Below are positions 1-6,006 of a stretch of DNA of 19,617 nucleotides, piece by piece. The notes beneath the pieces were generated by a model, which worked only from the letters and a program-made list of their open reading frames with translations, searched no databases and was not told where the DNA came from. Each line of letters starts with the position of its first letter. Positions within the stretch are counted from its first letter, which is position 1. Both the position numbers and the translations under genes were made by a program. The stretch comes from Bacteroidota bacterium (GTDB taxonomy: Bacteria > Bacteroidota > Bacteroidia > NS11-12g > UBA955), in the NCBI GenBank assembly GCA_027488495.1, contig JAIYBO010000256.1:1-19617 (forward strand), in the 5' to 3' direction.

Positions 1-65
1 AGTACTTCTACCTTCTTAGACAACTTAACGTCTACAAATGGACCTTTTTTAATGGATCTTGCCAT
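1..65 (-). CDS. rpsS: 30S ribosomal protein S19, N-terminal part (cut by window edge)
   Basis: The minus-strand reading starts with ATG at 65 and gives MARSIKKGPFVDVKLSKKVE, the highly conserved S19 N-terminus; the rest lies beyond position 1. S19 is a 30S head protein near the decoding-site side of the A-site finger and assembles with S13. It is 15 nt downstream of the L2 stop codon, the expected place in the S10 operon (L2-S19-L22-S3), and is surely co-transcribed with rplB. No Shine-Dalgarno-like sequence precedes it; such motifs are commonly weak in Bacteroidota. Only about 21 codons are visible, so integrity cannot be judged. Confidence 0.93.
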   Translation of the reverse strand, partial: MARSIKKGPFVDVKLSKKVEV

Positions 66-80
66 GATTTCGCTTATCTA

Positions 81-914
81 TTACTTGTTACGTTTTGATT
101 TTCTTCTCTCGATGATCATATTGCTGCTGCCCTTCTTCGGTGCACGCGTCTTCTGACCTTGAGAATAAATGAGATTTCTTGAACGAGGCTGTCCACCTTT
201 GTTTCGGCCTTCACCACCACCCATCGGGTGATCCACAGGGTTCATTGCAGAAGGACGTACGCGAGGACGAACACCCATCCAACGACTGCGACCGGCTTTA
301 CCCTTACGCTCCTGACTGTGCTCCTGGTTTCCTACGCTTCCGATAGTAGCCAAACAAGCAGCCAATATCAAACGACTTTCACCTGATGGCAACTTGATCG
401 CGGCATACTTGCCTTCACGAGCCATCAATTGAGCATAAGATCCAGCACTGCGACAGATTTTTGCACCCTGTCCTGGATTCATTTCGATGTTGTGAACCAA
501 AGTACCCAATGGAATTTCGGCCAATGGCAAAGCGTTACCCACTTCTGGAGCAACTCCTGTACCCTGTTCGATCTTCTGACCTACCTTCAAACCAGCAGGT
601 GCAATGATGTATCTTTTTTCTTCACCGAATTGAACCAAAGCAATAAATGCACTGCGATTTGGATCGTATTCTACTGTCATTACCTCTCCAACGATTCCAA
701 AATTGTTTCTTTTGAAATCGATGATACGATAACGACGTTTGTGTCCACCACCGATATAACGTGATGTAATTTTACCTTGATTGTTTCGACCACCAGATTT
801 GCTCAAGGAAACCAACAAACTCTTTTCAGGTTTGCTAGCTGTGATTTCTGCAAACGCATTGGCAACTCTAAAGCGTTGACCAGGCGTGGTGGGATTTAAA
901 CGACGTACTGCCAT
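81..914 (-). CDS. rplB: 50S ribosomal protein L2
   Basis: A full-length 277-residue L2, an early-assembling 23S rRNA-binding protein close to the peptidyl-transferase centre. The N-terminal OB-like domain contains KSGGRNNQGKIT and IGGGHKRRYRIIDFKRN (about residues 39-70), and the C-terminal SH3-like domain contains GVRPRVRPSAMNPVDHP followed by MGGGEGR. The functionally important His of VDH is present; the second His of the E. coli VDHPHGGGEG motif is Met, which from memory is usual in Bacteroidota and not a defect. The C-terminus is basic (APKKGSSNMIIERRKSKRNK). The ATG at 914 is 2 nt after the rplW stop, so translation is probably coupled. Function is certain from the family. Confidence 0.98.
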   Translation of the reverse strand: MAVRRLNPTTPGQRFRVANAFAEITASKPEKSLLVSLSKSGGRNNQGKITSRYIGGGHKRRYRIIDFKRNNFGIVGEVMTVEYDPNRSAFIALVQFGEEKRYIIAPAGLKVGQKIEQGTGVAPEVGNALPLAEIPLGTLVHNIEMNPGQGAKICRSAGSYAQLMAREGKYAAIKLPSGESRLILAACLATIGSVGNQEHSQERKGKAGRSRWMGVRPRVRPSAMNPVDHPMGGGEGRNKGGQPRSRNLIYSQGQKTRAPKKGSSNMIIERRKSKRNK

Positions 915-916
915 GA

Positions 917-1201
917 TTAGATGTTTTCGTAAAAGTCTATGTTAAACCCTTCTTTTAATGTCACAATGGCCTTCTTATACTTAGCAGTATAACCGGAGAT
1001 TTGGCCTGTGCGTCTGTTACGACGCGATTTCCCCCGCTGGATCATGGTGTTTACCGATGCCACTTCCACTGCATAGAATTCTTCGATCGCAGCTTTGATT
1101 TCATCTTTGGTTGACTTAGGGTCAACGATGAATCCATACTGTCCACGCTTATCCATGATAGCGGTCATCTTCTCGGTAATCAACGGCTTCTTGAGTATCA
1201 T
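917..1201 (-). CDS. rplW: 50S ribosomal protein L23
   Basis: A 94-residue L23, which binds 23S rRNA domain III at the polypeptide exit tunnel and is the docking point for trigger factor and SRP. The N-terminus ILKKPLITEKMTAIMD is typical, followed by the KSTKDEIKAAIEEFYAVEV segment and the basic loop with RGKSRRNRRTGQISG that reaches into rRNA. The start ATG at 1201 overlaps the rplD stop codon by 4 nt (ATGA), so the two are translationally coupled. An AGGAGG run lies 10 nt upstream, inside the last L4 codons (Q-E-A), and could serve as a ribosome-binding site. Confidence 0.97.
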   Translation of the reverse strand: MILKKPLITEKMTAIMDKRGQYGFIVDPKSTKDEIKAAIEEFYAVEVASVNTMIQRGKSRRNRRTGQISGYTAKYKKAIVTLKEGFNIDFYENI

Positions 1202-1824
1202 TTTGTATTTGCCTCCTGAATCTTGGCGATTGAATTTTCTGTTATAATCAGTTGAGCAGCTTTCATCACTTCGTAAGTGTTCAAATCTGTAGCACGCATT
1301 ACTGTGTTGCCTTCGATGTTACGACCACTCAAAACGATGTTTCTCTGCACCTCTGGGGTAACGAACAATGTACGTCCGGTAACTTTCAAGGCTTTCAACA
1401 TATTTGCAAACTCTGAAGTCTTTGGCGCTGACATATCGAAATCTTCGATCACAACAATGTTGTTGGTCTTTGCTTTGTAAGACAAGGCAGACAAACGAGC
1501 CAATTGCTTCAACTTCTTGTTCAATTTGAAAGAATAATCACGTGGGCGTGGACCGTGAATACGAGCTCCACCTACATAAATACCAGCTTTCAATGAACCG
1601 TGACGTGCTCCACCTGTTCCCTTCTGACGGAAAATTTTCTTGGTAGAACGGTGAATTTCTTTTCTCTCTTTGGTTTTGTGTGTACCCTGACGTTGATTCG
1701 CCAAGAATTGCTTCACATCCAAATATATTGCATGGTCGTTAGGACTGATACCGAACACTGACTCAGAAAGAGTTACCGTTCTACCAGTTTCAGAACCTTG
1801 CTTGTTTAATACTTTAATTTCCAT
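1198..1824 (-). CDS. rplD: 50S ribosomal protein L4
   Basis: A 208-residue L4. It is recognised from the central rRNA-binding loop (residues about 45-100): KTKERKEIHRSTKKIFRQKG, TGGARHGSLKAGIYVGGARI and HGPRPRDYSFKLNKKLKQLA. This long loop lines the exit tunnel near the macrolide site. The C-terminal globular half carries the ENSIAKIQEA region. In enterobacteria L4 also represses its own S10 operon; I see no evidence here for or against a comparable leader structure. It starts 2 nt after the rplC stop and overlaps rplW by 4 nt, so rplC-rplD-rplW-rplB form a tightly packed translational unit. Confidence 0.97.
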   Translation of the reverse strand: MEIKVLNKQGSETGRTVTLSESVFGISPNDHAIYLDVKQFLANQRQGTHKTKERKEIHRSTKKIFRQKGTGGARHGSLKAGIYVGGARIHGPRPRDYSFKLNKKLKQLARLSALSYKAKTNNIVVIEDFDMSAPKTSEFANMLKALKVTGRTLFVTPEVQRNIVLSGRNIEGNTVMRATDLNTYEVMKAAQLIITENSIAKIQEANTK

Positions 1825-1826
1825 GA

Positions 1827-2444
1827 TTAACGCTCAATTATTACTGTTGAACCATTGTAACCTGGGATCGCACCTTTAATCACGATCAGGTTCCTATCTG
1901 CATCAATTTTTAACACTTCCAAGTTCTGGATTTTCACACGGTTACCACCAGTTCTACCAGCCATGCGCATTCCTTTGAATACACGTCCTGGGAATGAACA
2001 AGCTCCGATTGAACCTGGCGCTCTCAAACGGTTGTGCTGACCGTGAGTGGCTTCACCCACACCCGCAAAACCATGGCGCTTAACAACACCCTGAAAACCT
2101 TTACCTTTTGATTTACCTACAACACTTACAAATTCGCCGGTTTCGAACAAACTAACATCCACAACTGAACCCAATTCAGGCATAGTTGCAACATCTGTAA
2201 ATTCCATAACTACACGCTTTGGTGTTGTCTTTGACTTGGCGAAGTGCCCTTTCATGGCTGAAGAAGTATGCTTATCTTTCTTCTCTCCCCATGCCAATTG
2301 CACTGCTTGATATCCGTCTGTATCTTGAGTTTTAACCTGGGTTACAACACATGGTCCAGCTTCAACTACTGTACAAGCCAAACGCTTGCCATCTTGATTG
2401 AAGATGCTGGTCATACCCAACTTCTTTCCTATGATTCCGTTCAT
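1827..2444 (-). CDS. rplC: 50S ribosomal protein L3
   Basis: A 205-residue L3, a primary 23S rRNA-binding protein whose extension reaches the peptidyl-transferase centre. It begins MNGIIGKKLGMTSIF and contains the family core GKGFQGVVKRHGFAGVGEATHGQ, followed by the conserved segments HNRLRAPGSIGACSFPGRVF and KGMRMAGRTGGNRVKIQNL (residues about 112-170). Length matches Bacteroidota L3. It lies 14 nt downstream of rpsJ. Unlike its neighbours it has a strong Shine-Dalgarno sequence (see the separate entry), overlapping the rpsJ stop codon. Confidence 0.97.
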   Translation of the reverse strand: MNGIIGKKLGMTSIFNQDGKRLACTVVEAGPCVVTQVKTQDTDGYQAVQLAWGEKKDKHTSSAMKGHFAKSKTTPKRVVMEFTDVATMPELGSVVDVSLFETGEFVSVVGKSKGKGFQGVVKRHGFAGVGEATHGQHNRLRAPGSIGACSFPGRVFKGMRMAGRTGGNRVKIQNLEVLKIDADRNLIVIKGAIPGYNGSTVIIER

Positions 2445-2453
2445 GACTGCTAC

Positions 2454-2460
2454 CCTCCTT
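2454..2460 (-). promoter_or_regulatory. Strong Shine-Dalgarno sequence of rplC overlapping the rpsJ stop
   Basis: Read on the minus strand, the junction is TAAGGAGGGTAGCAGTC directly followed by ATG. AAGGAGG is a near-perfect anti-Shine-Dalgarno match with about 10 nt to the start codon, and its first two A residues belong to the rpsJ TAA stop. The starts of rpsL, rpsG, fusA, rpsJ, rplD and rplB show no comparable motif. Bacteroidota generally depend little on Shine-Dalgarno pairing, so this site stands out in the operon. Confidence 0.6.
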
Positions 2461-2767
2461 ACAATTTGATTTCAACTTCAACACCACTAGGCAACTCGAT
2501 CTTCATCAACGCATCAACTGTCTTAGTAGAACCGTTGAAAATGTCGATCAAGCGTTGGTATGTGCAGTATTGGAACTGCTCCCTAGCTTTTTTTTTTTTT
2601 TTTTGTGAACGCAACACTGTAAAAATCCTTTTACGTGTTGGTAGCGGCACTGGCCCACTCACCACAACCCCAGTGGTCTTAACGGCCTTCACTATCTTCT
2701 CGGCAGATTTGTCGATAAGGTTGTGGTCGAAAGACTTGAGCTTAATTCTGATTTTTTGACTTACCAT
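2459..2767 (-). CDS. rpsJ: 30S ribosomal protein S10 (NusE) with aberrant polylysine loop
   Basis: A 102-residue S10, a 30S head protein that also acts with NusB in transcription antitermination. The frame is intact and collinear with E. coli S10: residues 1-53 (MVSQKIRIKLKSFDHNLIDK through PLPTRKRIFTVLR) and 61-102 (AREQFQY to LPSGVEVEIKL) are normal for Bacteroidota. Between them the nearly invariant S54-P-H-V-N-K(-K) loop reads S-Q-K-K-K-K-K, encoded by CAA plus five AAA codons: an uninterrupted run of 17 A (2588-2604 on the plus strand as T). The length is unchanged, so six codons were replaced rather than inserted. This loop contacts 16S rRNA near the tetracycline-binding pocket. The identity is certain; whether the loop is real or a sequence error is open. 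Confidence 0.95.
   Translation of the reverse strand: MVSQKIRIKLKSFDHNLIDKSAEKIVKAVKTTGVVVSGPVPLPTRKRIFTVLRSQKKKKKAREQFQYCTYQRLIDIFNGSTKTVDALMKIELPSGVEVEIKL
2588..2604 (-). repeat. 17-nt homopolymer (A17 in the rpsJ mRNA)
   Basis: Seventeen consecutive T on the plus strand are read as A17 in the S10 message, filling two positions of a CAA codon and five AAA codons. Flanks are GTTCAC and GCTAGG in the coding orientation. Tracts this long are rare within genes of free-living bacteria because polymerases slip on them; here it sits in an essential ribosomal gene. Confidence 0.97.
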
Positions 2768-2778
2768 TTTGTAATTTA

Positions 2779-4881
2779 TTAACTCGTAGCGTTAGCTTTT
2801 TTCAATACTTCGTCTGCAATGTTCTTAGGAGTTTCAGCGAAATGACTGAATTCCATGGTAGAAGTTGCACGTCCAGAAGTGATAGTTCTCAATGTTGTAA
2901 CATATCCAAACATTTCACTCAATGGCACTTTTGCCTTAACAATTTGGGCACCCGCACGCTCATCGATACCTTCTAATTGGCCACGACGACGGTTCAAATC
3001 ACCCATTACATCACCACTGTTTTCGTGTGGGGTTACCACTTCCAACTTCATGATGGGCTCCAACAATACAGGGTTACAACGACGGGCTGCTTCACGGAAA
3101 CCGCTACGCGCAGCAACTTCAAACGACAATGAATCTGAATCCACCGCGTGGAAGCTACCATCAAACAAACGCACTTTCATGCGATCAATTGCATAGCCGG
3201 CCAACACACCATTCGACATAGCCGCTCTGAAGCCTTTTTCAACTGAAGGAATGAATTCACGAGGGATAGAACCACCCACTACATCATTCACCCACTGAAG
3301 ACCATCACCTACGAAAGTATCGTCGGCTGGACCGATAGTGAATTGGATATCAGCAAATTTACCACGACCACCCGTTTGTTTCTTGTACGTTTCACGGTGA
3401 GTATATTCTGCAGTAATTGCTTCTTTGTATGTTACCTGAGGAGCACCTTGGTTACAATCTACTTTAAATTCACGCTTCAAACGATCCAAGATGATTTCCA
3501 AGTGCAATTCACCCATACCACTGATGATGGTTTGTCCAGATTCTTGATCTGAATGCACGCGGAAGGTAGGATCCTCTTCTGCCAATTTGGCCAAAGCATT
3601 TCCCAACTTATCTGAATCTGCTTGAGTTTTAGGCTCGATAGCCAAACCGATTACAGGCTCTGGGAAAACCATAGACTCCAATACGATTGGATGTCCTTCA
3701 GCCACCAAAGTATCACCAGTTTTGATATCTTTAAATCCAACAGCAGCTCCAATGTCACCAGCACCCAAATAATCAATTGGGTTCTGTTTGTTGGCGTGCA
3801 TTTGGAAGATACGTGAAATACGCTCTTTGTTACCGGTACGCATGTTCAATACATAAGAACCAGCATCCAGTTTACCTGAGTAAGCACGCAAGAAGCACAA
3901 ACGACCAACATAAGGATCTGTTGCAATCTTAAATGCCAATGCCGCAAAAGGCTCTTTATAATCGGGCTTACGAATCAACTCAGCACCTGTGTCTGGGTTA
4001 GTTCCGATCGCACCACCTTTGTCGATAGGAGACGGCATCAATTCCATCACCATATCCAACATGGTTTGTACACCCTTGTTCTTAAATGCAGATCCACACA
4101 TCATCGGAACAATTTTCATGTCGATAACTGCAGGACGCAAAGCATTCAAAATTTCTCTTTCAGTGATTGAAGTTGGATCTTCGAAGAATTTCTCCATCAA
4201 AGTATCATCATATTCTGATACTGCTTCCAACAACTTCTCTCTCCACATGGTAGCTTCCTCAATCATATCCGCAGGGATATCGATGGTTTCGTAAGTCATA
4301 CCTTGATCTTTATCATTCCAAATCATTCCTCGGAAGTTGATCAAATCAACAACTCCTTTGAAATTATCTTCGGCACCGATGGGCAACTGCAATGGAATTG
4401 CATTGCTACCCAACATGGTTTTTACTTGAGTTACAACATTCAAAAAGTCTGCACCCGCACGATCCATTTTGTTAACGAATCCAATACGTGCAACGTTGTA
4501 GTTGTTTGCCAAACGCCAGTTGGTTTCAGATTGTGGCTCAACACCATCCACTGAACTAAACAAGAACACCAAACCATCCAATACACGCAATGAACGATTC
4601 ACCTCAACGGTAAAATCTACGTGACCTGGTGTATCAATGATATTGATGTGGTAATTGTTGCCCAAATATTTCCAAAAAACGGTTGTAGCAGCAGAGGTAA
4701 TGGTAATACCGCGCTCTTGCTCCTGTGCCATCCAGTCCATGGTAGCCGCACCATCGTGTACCTCACCAATTTTGTGATTCACACCCGCATAATAAAGGAT
4801 ACGCTCAGTTGTGGTTGTTTTACCCGCATCAATGTGGGCAGCAATACCTATGTTTCTTGTTAACGATAAATCGCGTGACAT
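2779..4881 (-). CDS. fusA: Translation elongation factor G
   Basis: A 700-residue EF-G, the GTPase that drives mRNA-tRNA translocation and, with RRF, ribosome recycling. The G domain is complete: G1 AHIDAGKTT (residues 15-23), G2 RGIT (57-60), G3 DTPGH (83-87, with the catalytic His87) and G4 NKMD (137-140). Domain II follows from about residue 300 (EPFAALAFKIATDPYVGRL). Domains III-V contain SGMGELHLEIILDRL, the domain IV loop around GGSIPREFIPSVEKGF, and the C-terminal GYVTTLRTITSGRATSTMEF. Length and motifs are those of canonical EF-G, not the second EF-G2 paralogue some Bacteroidota carry. It lies 18 nt after rpsG and 11 nt before rpsJ in the same operon. Confidence 0.98.
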   Translation of the reverse strand: MSRDLSLTRNIGIAAHIDAGKTTTTERILYYAGVNHKIGEVHDGAATMDWMAQEQERGITITSAATTVFWKYLGNNYHINIIDTPGHVDFTVEVNRSLRVLDGLVFLFSSVDGVEPQSETNWRLANNYNVARIGFVNKMDRAGADFLNVVTQVKTMLGSNAIPLQLPIGAEDNFKGVVDLINFRGMIWNDKDQGMTYETIDIPADMIEEATMWREKLLEAVSEYDDTLMEKFFEDPTSITEREILNALRPAVIDMKIVPMMCGSAFKNKGVQTMLDMVMELMPSPIDKGGAIGTNPDTGAELIRKPDYKEPFAALAFKIATDPYVGRLCFLRAYSGKLDAGSYVLNMRTGNKERISRIFQMHANKQNPIDYLGAGDIGAAVGFKDIKTGDTLVAEGHPIVLESMVFPEPVIGLAIEPKTQADSDKLGNALAKLAEEDPTFRVHSDQESGQTIISGMGELHLEIILDRLKREFKVDCNQGAPQVTYKEAITAEYTHRETYKKQTGGRGKFADIQFTIGPADDTFVGDGLQWVNDVVGGSIPREFIPSVEKGFRAAMSNGVLAGYAIDRMKVRLFDGSFHAVDSDSLSFEVAARSGFREAARRCNPVLLEPIMKLEVVTPHENSGDVMGDLNRRRGQLEGIDERAGAQIVKAKVPLSEMFGYVTTLRTITSGRATSTMEFSHFAETPKNIADEVLKKANATS

Positions 4882-4899
4882 ACTCTTTTATAAATCTTA

Positions 4900-5370
4900 T
4901 TAAACCCTAAAGTGTGCGAAAGCCTTGTTGGCTTCAGCCATTTTGTGTGTATCCTCTTTTTTCTTTACAGCAGAACCTTCGTTGCGCGCAGCAGCCAAAA
5001 TCTCACCCGCCAATTTCTCGGCCATAGATTTTTCGTTGCGTTTGCGGGCATACCCAATCATCCACTTCATACCAACTGCCATACGGCGACGTGGCTGAAC
5101 TTCAGTTGGGATTTGGAAAGTTGATCCACCTACACGACGGGCCTTAACCTCAACCGTTGGCATTACGTTGTTCAACGCTTTGCGGAAGGTTTCAATTCCA
5201 GCTTCCTCGGTAACCTTGGCTTCAACGATATCCAACGCACTGTAGAATATGTTAAAGGCCAATGATTTCTTACCATCATACATCATCCCGTTCACGAAAC
5301 GTGTTACCACTGTGTCGTTAAACTTGGGATCGGGCAATAATATGCGTTTTTTAGCGCGCGATTTTCTCAT
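4900..5370 (-). CDS. rpsG: 30S ribosomal protein S7
   Basis: A 156-residue S7, the primary 16S rRNA 3'-domain binder that nucleates assembly of the 30S head and sits at the E site. Recognisable segments are MRKSRAKKRILLPDPKFND, the helix pair FVNGMMYDGKKSLAFNIFYS, VGGSTFQIPTEVQPRRRMAV (residues about 80-100) and the C-terminal KKKEDTHKMAEANKAFAHFR, with His/Arg that contact E-site tRNA. It starts 15 nt after rpsL. Full length, no anomalies. Confidence 0.98.
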   Translation of the reverse strand: MRKSRAKKRILLPDPKFNDTVVTRFVNGMMYDGKKSLAFNIFYSALDIVEAKVTEEAGIETFRKALNNVMPTVEVKARRVGGSTFQIPTEVQPRRRMAVGMKWMIGYARKRNEKSMAEKLAGEILAAARNEGSAVKKKEDTHKMAEANKAFAHFRV

Positions 5371-5385
5371 GACTTTTTAATCTTA

Positions 5386-5766
5386 TTATTTCTTGGCCTT
5401 TGGTTTCTTCGTACCGTACTTACTTCTGCGCTGGTTACGTCCTTCTACTCCCGCAGTGTCTAATGCACCACGTACAATGTGATAACGTACACCCGGCAAA
5501 TCCTTCACCCTGCCGCCACGTACCAATACGATACTGTGTTCTTGCAAGTTGTGGCCTTCACCTGGAATGTAGGCGTTCACTTCTTTTCCGTTCGACAAAC
5601 GCACACGCGCTACCTTACGAAGAGCCGAGTTTGGCTTCTTTGGTGTAGTTGTGTATACGCGGGTACAAACACCTCTGCGCTGTGGACAAGAATCAAGCGC
5701 AGGCGACTTGCTCTTCCAAACAGTTTCCTGCCGTCCCTTTCTAATTAGCTGTTGAATTGTTGGCAT
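5386..5766 (-). CDS. rpsL: 30S ribosomal protein S12
   Basis: A 126-residue S12, the decoding-centre protein that monitors codon-anticodon pairing. It starts MPTIQQLIRKGRQETVWKSK and contains TTTPKKPNSALRKV and RGGRVKDLPGVRYH. Both lysines whose substitution gives streptomycin resistance (in PKKPNS and VKDLP) and the Asp of KDLPG are wild type. The frame stays open upstream to 5934, but ATG 5766 is the start because S12 homologues begin here, the upstream residues look like random hydrophobic sequence, and the promoter lies at 5787-5817. It is the first gene of the ribosomal operon. Confidence 0.97.
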   Translation of the reverse strand: MPTIQQLIRKGRQETVWKSKSPALDSCPQRRGVCTRVYTTTPKKPNSALRKVARVRLSNGKEVNAYIPGEGHNLQEHSIVLVRGGRVKDLPGVRYHIVRGALDTAGVEGRNQRRSKYGTKKPKAKK

Positions 5767-5786
5767 ATTTTTCCCAAAAAGGACGG

Positions 5787-5817
5787 CAAAATTACGCCTA
5801 TTTTTTGTCAAAATCAA
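5787..5817 (-). promoter_or_regulatory. Promoter of the rpsL ribosomal operon
   Basis: On the minus strand a TTG (5817-5815) is followed after 20 nt by TAATTTTG (5794-5787). This matches the Bacteroidota sigma factor pattern TTG-N19/21-TAnnTTTG. Transcription would begin near 5782, leaving a leader of about 15 nt before the rpsL ATG. No other full match lies in 5767-6006 on this strand. Confidence 0.7.
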
Positions 5818-5819
5818 TA

Positions 5820-5838
5820 CCATATGAAAAAAATATGG
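5820..5838. repeat. Inverted repeat CCATAT-N7-ATATGG upstream of the rpsL promoter
   Basis: Perfect 6-bp arms (5820-5825 and 5833-5838) surround a 7-nt A-rich spacer, starting 3 bp beyond the -33 TTG of the rpsL promoter. The position would suit a regulator-binding site or a UP-element-like region, but a short AT-rich inverted repeat can arise by chance. The remainder of the 240-bp divergent region (5839-5970) shows no gene or RNA that I can support. Confidence 0.3.
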
Positions 5839-5970
5839 CAGTGTTTTCAAAAGAAACCCAAATATCTGCCCATTTCCCGCCAAAATCAAGCCCGCAACGC
5901 CAACAAACGCTAGAACTCCCCCTTTTCTAGGCAACTTTGATATTTTTTTCTGCGTCTACCATTTTGGTAC

Positions 5971-5978
5971 TATTTTTG
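5971..5978 (+). promoter_or_regulatory. -7 box of the DUF1573 gene promoter
   Basis: TATTTTTG is a perfect TAnnTTTG match, 28 nt before the ATG at 6007. No good TTG is found at the usual -33 distance (the nearest candidate is CTG at 5950-5952, spacer 18), so the promoter may be weak or need an activator. Confidence 0.5.
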
Positions 5979-6006
5979 ACATCTTTCAACCCAATCAACA
6001 ACTTAT

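Noticed and set aside
81..914. L2 VDHPMGGGEG instead of VDHPHGGGEG as a defect
   Set aside because: The essential first His is kept and, as far as I recall, Met at the second position is usual in Bacteroidota.
2459..2767. rpsJ as a frameshifted pseudogene because of the homopolymer
   Set aside because: The frame is intact on both sides of the tract and the C-terminal half is a normal S10, so the gene is coding as given.
5400..5748. Overlapping plus-strand open frames opposite rpsL
   Set aside because: Shadow frames of a highly conserved ribosomal gene, with no independent support.
5767..5934. N-terminal extension of S12 to an in-frame ATG at 5934
   Set aside because: It would add 56 residues unlike any S12, overlap the best operon promoter, and S12 homologues begin at MPTIQQL.
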